Shown here in pieces: positions 58,568-64,000 of a DNA stretch of 64,000 bases. This DNA is from Sabethes cyaneus (lineage: Eukaryota > Arthropoda > Insecta > Diptera > Culicidae), in the NCBI RefSeq assembly GCF_943734655.1, contig NC_071353.1, positions 137,739,907 through 137,803,906 on the forward strand, written 5' to 3'. The translations under genes and the position numbers were made by a program. A model generated the notes under the pieces. The model was not told where the DNA came from. It made no database searches and was given only the letters and a program-made list of their open reading frames with translations. Numbering within the stretch: position 1 is the stretch's first letter; the number at the start of each line of letters is the position of its first letter.

Positions 58568-60100
58568 CTAACAATAAATAGACCAACAGTGTTAAAATGC
58601 ATGATCTCAGGATCTAGGAGGAGGATAATTGACGGGTTTATTACGAGAAATTATTCGGTTGCCGAAAGTTTCTTTAAATAAATTAGGTTAGGCGCCCGAC
58701 TGCGGTGTGGCATGTTGCGCTGTCTTGTTGAAAGTATAGCTCCTCCATATTAAGAGAACTCAACTACAATACAAAAACACAATAAAACAACGACGAGCGC
58801 GATGGTGTTTTCGAACAGAACCATGGTTGCAATGGACAATTTTTACTATTTGAAGGCGTTGTCTTTTCATGATCGCTGACGGTCCCAGGCTGAGGTACAC
58901 TGGGGCACGTGCTCCACTTTCTCTTTATAATCTAATATGAAACGAAATAATTTCTGAAACCCACAAATCCGCTGTTTTTTATTTAATTTTCTTTTGCTTT
59001 CTTGTCAATTTTTTATCCTCCAATGATAACATTTTTTGTTGTATCTTGTTATTGCTGAGGCCGGAGGGGCCTCAGCTGAGTTCACCCCAAGTTCCTGGTC
59101 GAACCACTGGGAACAGTGTAGGGGCTGGGCTCTCACGGCCTCTTCTCTGGCTAGCTCGGCTGTGAGAAGCACGAAGGCTCTCAGAGTCGGCTCCGGGTCT
59201 ACTGATTCGATCAAGGAATCAAAACACTACTCATAACTACTTACAAAACTACTTTTATTCAATATTTTATAAACTTCTGGCTAGAACGCACGTAACCTCG
59301 AAGGCGGGGATTGTTCGAAGATGCGGTGTATATGAGATGTCCGGATGATTATCTGGGGCCACGTGTGCCAAGTGGCTGCATACGTGGAGGTTTTGCCAAC
59401 GAATACTGGTTCCGTACCGGCTTTTCGACTGCTGCTAGGCTCTTTGCTGTTGCGATAATAGCAATAATGGGTCCTAGTGCGAAAAGATAATTGTTCTTTA
59501 GCGTGACATCGTGCAGGGTAGGGTGCAACTCGCTCTAAACTTTGCCACTGATCCTACCTGACTGGAATACTAGATGATTTAATCTTCGTTTTGGAGTTTA
59601 TCACACTCTATTGTCACTTTTATACTTCGTACTGACACCTTTTATAATTGTAAAAATATATTATGCAGCGAGTTAGATTTTTACACCTCGCTCTATCGAC
59701 TACTTGATCTGAAGTGATCGACTCTCATTTTTCCATGGCTAACCGGATCCTTTTCGTAGTAAGTTCAGGCTCTTTTAGCCACTGAACTGCAATTTTATTT
59801 TGCGTTTTGCAACGCCCTCTATTTCAGATGGAGGTCTATGGGAGTTTCGTTAAGCACAGTGAGCTTTCTTAACCTGCTTAATTTAGACTACTTATGATAA
59901 CTCGGAGGAATTTTAATTCAGCTTTACTCGTTTTCTAATGTATATATTTCATTTAGTCTCTAAGATTTTAAGTTTACTTATGTTCATTTTAATTTATAAC
60001 AATATTGTTTTAACAGCAAATTAAAAGCGTACCCAATCTACCTCTAAAATTATAGTATAGGTATAGTATAAAGGGTATAGTATAAAGGGTATAGGGTAAA
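58568..60100. other. Mostly unrecognised, with a GC-rich LTR-like patch
   Basis: A GC-rich segment at 59047-59235 starts TGTTATTGCTGAGGCC and, on the minus strand, follows an AATAAAAG signal (near 59255). This might be the edge of an LTR. No matching partner LTR or target duplication was found. Confidence 0.3.
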
Positions 60101-60119
60101 GAAGCGAAGCGATAACAAA

Positions 60120-60860
60120 CTGAGCGGTAATTCGTCTCCTGGTGATCCTGGAGAAAAAACAGAAAGGAGCACGGAAGAAAATTAGTGACAAAAACTAGAC
60201 AAACGGGATATAAGAAGAGGAAAAACGTAACAGAGAAAAAGAAAAAAAAACTGGAATGAAAAAAAAGAAAAACAAAAGAAAAATCATGACAGAATGCGAG
60301 GGGAAAGTGGAAGAGAAGCATATGGATGAATAAAAGGGAAAATCAGGCAAAAACGAGGAGTCAGGACAGTAAAAACAGGAGAATGGATAAGAAAAGACGA
60401 AAAATGACAGAGAAGAAGGAAAGACGATACAGAAAACGAGGAAAGTAAGAAAGTAAATGATCGAATACTGGACAGAAAAGGAGAATAAATGGGATAGAAC
60501 AGGAATAAAAGAAAAGGAGAAAACATGGGAGCAGGAAAATTAAAAGAAACGGGAACAAAAAAGAGGAAAATGAAGAGAAAATGTGAAAAGGGTAGACAAA
60601 CGGGATAAAACAGAAAAGAAAAAGAAAACGTAACAGAAAAGGAGAAAAAGCAGGACACAATAAGAGGTACAGATAAAAATGAATAATAGAAAAGGAGTCA
60701 ACGGGACAAAAAATCAAAAGCGAGACGGGAAAAAAAGGGATTGAGAAAAATTGGAAGAAGCAAGGAGAAAAACGGAACAGAGTAGTGAAAAACAAGAGCA
60801 AAATCAGGACTGAAAACTGTGAAAAACGGGACATGGAATGAGAAAAAGGAAATATTCTCT
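60120..60860. repeat. Degenerate polypurine tract
   Basis: About 740 bp of AGAAAAGGAGAAAACGGGAC-like words on the plus strand. The Phe/Ser/Leu-rich minus-strand frames are compositional artefacts. Confidence 0.65.
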
Positions 60861-60869
60861 TTTAAGTAC

Positions 60870-61110
60870 GATGTCATGTCTAATGCCAAGTAAAAATTCC
60901 AGTCTTCAACTTTAAGTCCAATTTCAAATCAAATTTTAAGTCAACGCCAATTTACAGTTTGATTTTAAATAAAGTTTCAAGTCAAAGTTAGTTCAAATTC
61001 AAGTCTAATTCAATACCTACGTCAAGTCCGATTTCAAGTCCAATTTCTAGTTTAGTAGGTACCAAGCCTTATTTCTAGTCTAATTCCAACTTTGATTTTA
61101 AGGCCAATTG
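60870..61110. repeat. Degenerate TCAAGTCCAATT array
   Basis: Same vocabulary as 50490-50710 (for example AAGTCCGATTTCAAGTCCAA), again adjacent to a polypurine tract, but in the opposite order. Confidence 0.55.
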
Positions 61111-64000
61111 CACCTCAAAATTTGTTTTTTTTTGTGATAAATAATAGTAGATTCGTTTTATAAACCTTTTAGATTCTCTCACTTTATTCTATGTAATCCA
61201 TTAAATATATATGCCCATTTTAACGATACATTAGACGATACATAGTTGCTTTTTAAATGAAGATTATTTACACATAATATACTGATATGTAGTTCAACAG
61301 ACTGTGAATTCCTACCAAAATCAGAAAGCAATGATAAATTGAATTGTAAAGACTGGATTCAACGTTACGTATCTGATCGTTAACTTTTTTTAAAAAAATC
61401 GAGAAATATATGAAAGAGTGTACCTATAGAACAAACACTAGGAATCCGGGCAAGTTTATTCCTAAATCTGCTTTTAAATAAACTCCCGAAACTTGAAACT
61501 GGTCCTCTCGCACCCTCTAACCAAACACATGTTAGTTCGAAGCAAACGATATTTTGCAGCAAAAGAGGTTTTTATCGAAGGACCTAGCCCCTGTATGGTG
61601 GTAGGCAGTGCACGGTATCAACTTACCGGTAAGGTATGCCGCTGCTGCTGCTGGCTGCTGGCTGCCTGATTGCATGGATTTATGCATGCATATCCAATGC
61701 AAAGCAACGACAGGAAAAAAAACAAAACTATAACAGCTTTCAACCCTCATCTGCCACTATACGCCGCTGCTGCTGCTGCTGCTGCCAGGATCCGGTATGG
61801 AATAACGCACGACCCCGAGACCAATTCAATACGATTTATCGCCAATTTACCTATGTATGAACAGGCACACTTTTCGGCCGTACGGATCCCTAGGAGAACT
61901 TGGCCGGCTAGAGCCGAACCGTTTACCTTTGTCTAGTTCGTGAATGCATCTACGACGGAACAGTAACCTGTGTCCGCGATTGTTTTCCAATGGGGATGTT
62001 CCACATACACCATGATTTCGCTGATACCTCACAATGTCATTTAGCAACAATCTGCAATTGATCATCCCTAGGCAAGTTGCCAAATACGCACCCCAACCCA
62101 CTGAGCAACATAGTCGCTACCCGTCCGTTCGTGGTCCAGGGGAAACTATTTGAAAAGGAATAAATCATCCCTCTGCTGGCATCGCAATGAGGTGTGCGTA
62201 TGACGATGCAGGTAGGGGCGCTCCGTGACAGGGTGGGTGAACGACTTTCGTCTTGCTCGATCTGAATGCTGCACCGTCACATCGATACGGCAACAAACCG
62301 GTCCGGCGGGCCGGAGGTACGTACCTCTTCGCTGCGAGGGATGATGGGATTTAAATTTTTACCGGTTTTACCGTGCGTCCTCGTCGGGGCTTGCGGGTGA
62401 GACGCTGCTAGCACGCGAGGACGACGGTGGCGGAAAAAAATAGCAAGGCCGATCAACTATACAATAGAGGAGATTCCATTCATTCTGATATGTGGCAAAT
62501 CAGGCATTCATCGGCGGGTGACGTCGACCGACAGCAGCGGAGCGCCAGCAGCGGTCGGTGTGCAGGGTAAAAGTTGACGGTTTTGGTTTTTAATCGGATG
62601 CTTACCAATGTGTGTGTGAGTGCGCATTTGAAAGGTAACCGTTGTACACAATGCCAATAAATGTACGTTGCAGGCAGGATCAGGCCTGGGCGCAGGACAC
62701 GCGACACGAGGGAAGGTGCATCTCGTATGTCGCAGGAACCTATCAAGGGTGAACAAACGAGTGAGATATTGGGAATTGATGGGATTGTTGGCCGGGATTT
62801 GTCTGCCAAATGCGATCAGCAGTGGCACGGTGTGAAAGGTATTGTCCGTTTTTTTTCTGTCGGGAGTCCTGCTCCTGGCTGCAGCATCCGCAAAGGAGAT
62901 GAAGGGAGAAACGATTTCGAAATTATAACGCTTCCGATTCGCATTGTTCCGCTTCACGTGCCCGTCTGTATGGGTAAGACAAATTGGTTTGTGTTCGCTT
63001 TTGTGCAAGGAAAGCACACGTGCCACGGCCGTGTAACGAATTGATTGCTCTTCGAGCTGCTCGTGATGATATGGGAACAGAGAAAAACCCTCGGTTCGAG
63101 GGATCAAGGTGAGAATTTCACGTAAATTTTAATCGACTGCTTTGGGTGAAGAAAACGTTTACCAACCAGGCGTGCGAAAGTCAGTTTGTTAGAAAGTTAA
63201 GTCAGAGTTATTGCTAGTGAATTACTGATTGAACATTTAACCAATCACCAGAATCACAGTAAACGTTTCTCACCCTCAGGGGAAAAAGAAACAAACTTTT
63301 TTCGTTATCGCTAACCAGAAGCGACGACTATCAGGACCACGATAATGCGGTAAAAGTGAACATTGTAGCAGCATCGAATGTGTACCGTCTGTGGTTACGT
63401 TTATTTTTAATGTCTTTTGCGATAAGAATAAATTGGAAACCTCCGACTGTGGCCAACATCAACTGAACCGCCACGTCGTTGTCGTCGTCTCATAGTGACA
63501 TTCTTCCCTTTGACCTGTACCGTCGACGGTCGTACCGTCATCGTCAGTCGCTCACTACTTGTCCACGATGGTTAATTACAAGATAAGCCCATATGGGTGA
63601 TTGCACATAAAATCGCTGTAGTCTTCCTTCCCGGGCCACTGCCAGTTGCCAGGAAATTAATTAAATTGCCTCGTTCTGTGTTGTGAGTTTTCTGCTAAAA
63701 ATGTGCAACAGCACTTAAATCGTGCCAGGGAAGTGCCATTTGTGCGCGGCTCAATTCGATTGCAATAAATTGTCCTCCCTCGCGCGTTTCCGCTCCTTGG
63801 CACAACCCACTCATACTCTGCTTCGAAATCGAAATGCTTAAGCAGGCAGGCAGGCGGGCAGGCCCAGGCAGGCAGCGACACTCGCGACCGATGATGGATC
63901 AAATCCAAAGACACTTCTGCTGGCTGCCCTGCGCCTGCCACCATCGCCCAGTGCAAACATATACATTTTGGCACTTTATGAGCCATCATAACAATAATAA
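61111..64000. other. GC-richer DNA upstream of the zinc-finger gene
   Basis: From 61.5 kb the sequence is ordinary-complexity with (GCT)n runs at 61639-61654 and 61768-61783 and GGCAGGCAGG near 63845. The donor at 61626 is described separately. A second donor-like AG-GTACGTAC on the minus strand lies at about 62320. The 199-codon minus-strand frame at 62508-63107 has no recognisable domain. Confidence 0.35.
61627..61675 (-). CDS. Possible alternative first exon, phase-compatible with exon 2
   Basis: On the minus strand a strong donor (ACCG then GTAAGTTG) sits at 61626. Upstream is an ATG at 61675-61673 opening a short Ala-rich peptide (MQSGSQQPAAAAAYLT) that ends in phase 1. That is the phase required by the 8497-8603 exon. 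It could be an alternative promoter exon of the zinc-finger gene. A single good donor and a short frame made largely of GCA/GCG codons are weak evidence, and further in-frame ATG codons exist upstream. Confidence 0.22.

Noticed and set aside
59005..59235. GC-rich frames considered as an exon
   Set aside because: No splice sites, both strands are open, and the TG start with a nearby AATAAA suggests an LTR edge instead. No partner LTR was found, so even that is only noted.
62508..63107. 199-codon minus-strand frame
   Set aside because: Longest frame in the window, but without a recognisable motif or consistent codon bias, and with competing frames on the other strand. It was not called as a gene.

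Overview
This is a eukaryotic window of AT-rich, repeat-laden DNA, most likely from a mosquito and probably a culicine. The evidence is the combination seen here: very long introns, tRNA-derived SINE fragments with mosquito-like boxes, mariner and Tc1-like remnants, RTE-like and Jockey/CR1-like reverse-transcriptase debris, and many small terminal-inverted-repeat (TIR) elements with TA, TTA, TTAA or 8-bp target duplications. There are no prokaryotic operons, CRISPR arrays or phage genes. The species call is inference.

The one well-supported gene runs on the minus strand. Its first coding exon is at 47436-47514, its second at 8497-8603 and its third at 7918-8430. The splice phases agree across all three, giving the first 233 residues of a C2H2 zinc-finger transcription factor with two isolated fingers separated by a Ser/Asn/Gly-rich linker. 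It continues past position 7918 through a good donor, and the rest of the gene is not in the window. The N-terminal layout is reminiscent of zfh1/ZEB factors, but this could not be checked. A 38.8-kb intron separates exons 1 and 2. A second possible 5' exon with a compatible phase lies at 61627-61675. An orphan coding exon with good splice sites lies on the minus strand at 58396-58567.

Layout: 1-5.2 kb is degenerate short-period repeats with two inserted TIR elements. 5.2-11.6 kb is mostly single-copy and holds exons 3 and 2. 11.7-14.2 kb is a TA-flanked TIR element split by a reverse-transcriptase fragment. 14.3-20.7 kb is a GA-rich block followed by TE-poor intron. 20.8-28.7 kb is dense with dead transposons and ends in a 2.7-kb element with hAT-like ends. 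28.7-36.1 kb is another TE-poor, GC-richer intron block. 36.1-39.6 kb is a deleted mariner carrying a minisatellite-bearing repeat. 41.8-46.6 kb holds more TIR elements and a foldback with a hammerhead-ribozyme-like core. 47.4-49.8 kb is exon 1 and its GC-richer upstream DNA. 49.9-61.1 kb is polypurine arrays, small transposons and retroelement scraps. 61.5-64 kb returns to GC-richer single-copy DNA.

The window is therefore the 5' half of one large developmental-type regulator locus whose introns have repeatedly received transposons. The clearest structural story is nested insertion: a hAT-type hairpin inside a TA-type MITE, a TTAA-type MITE inside a hAT-like element, a minisatellite repeat inside a mariner, and a retroelement inside a TIR element.
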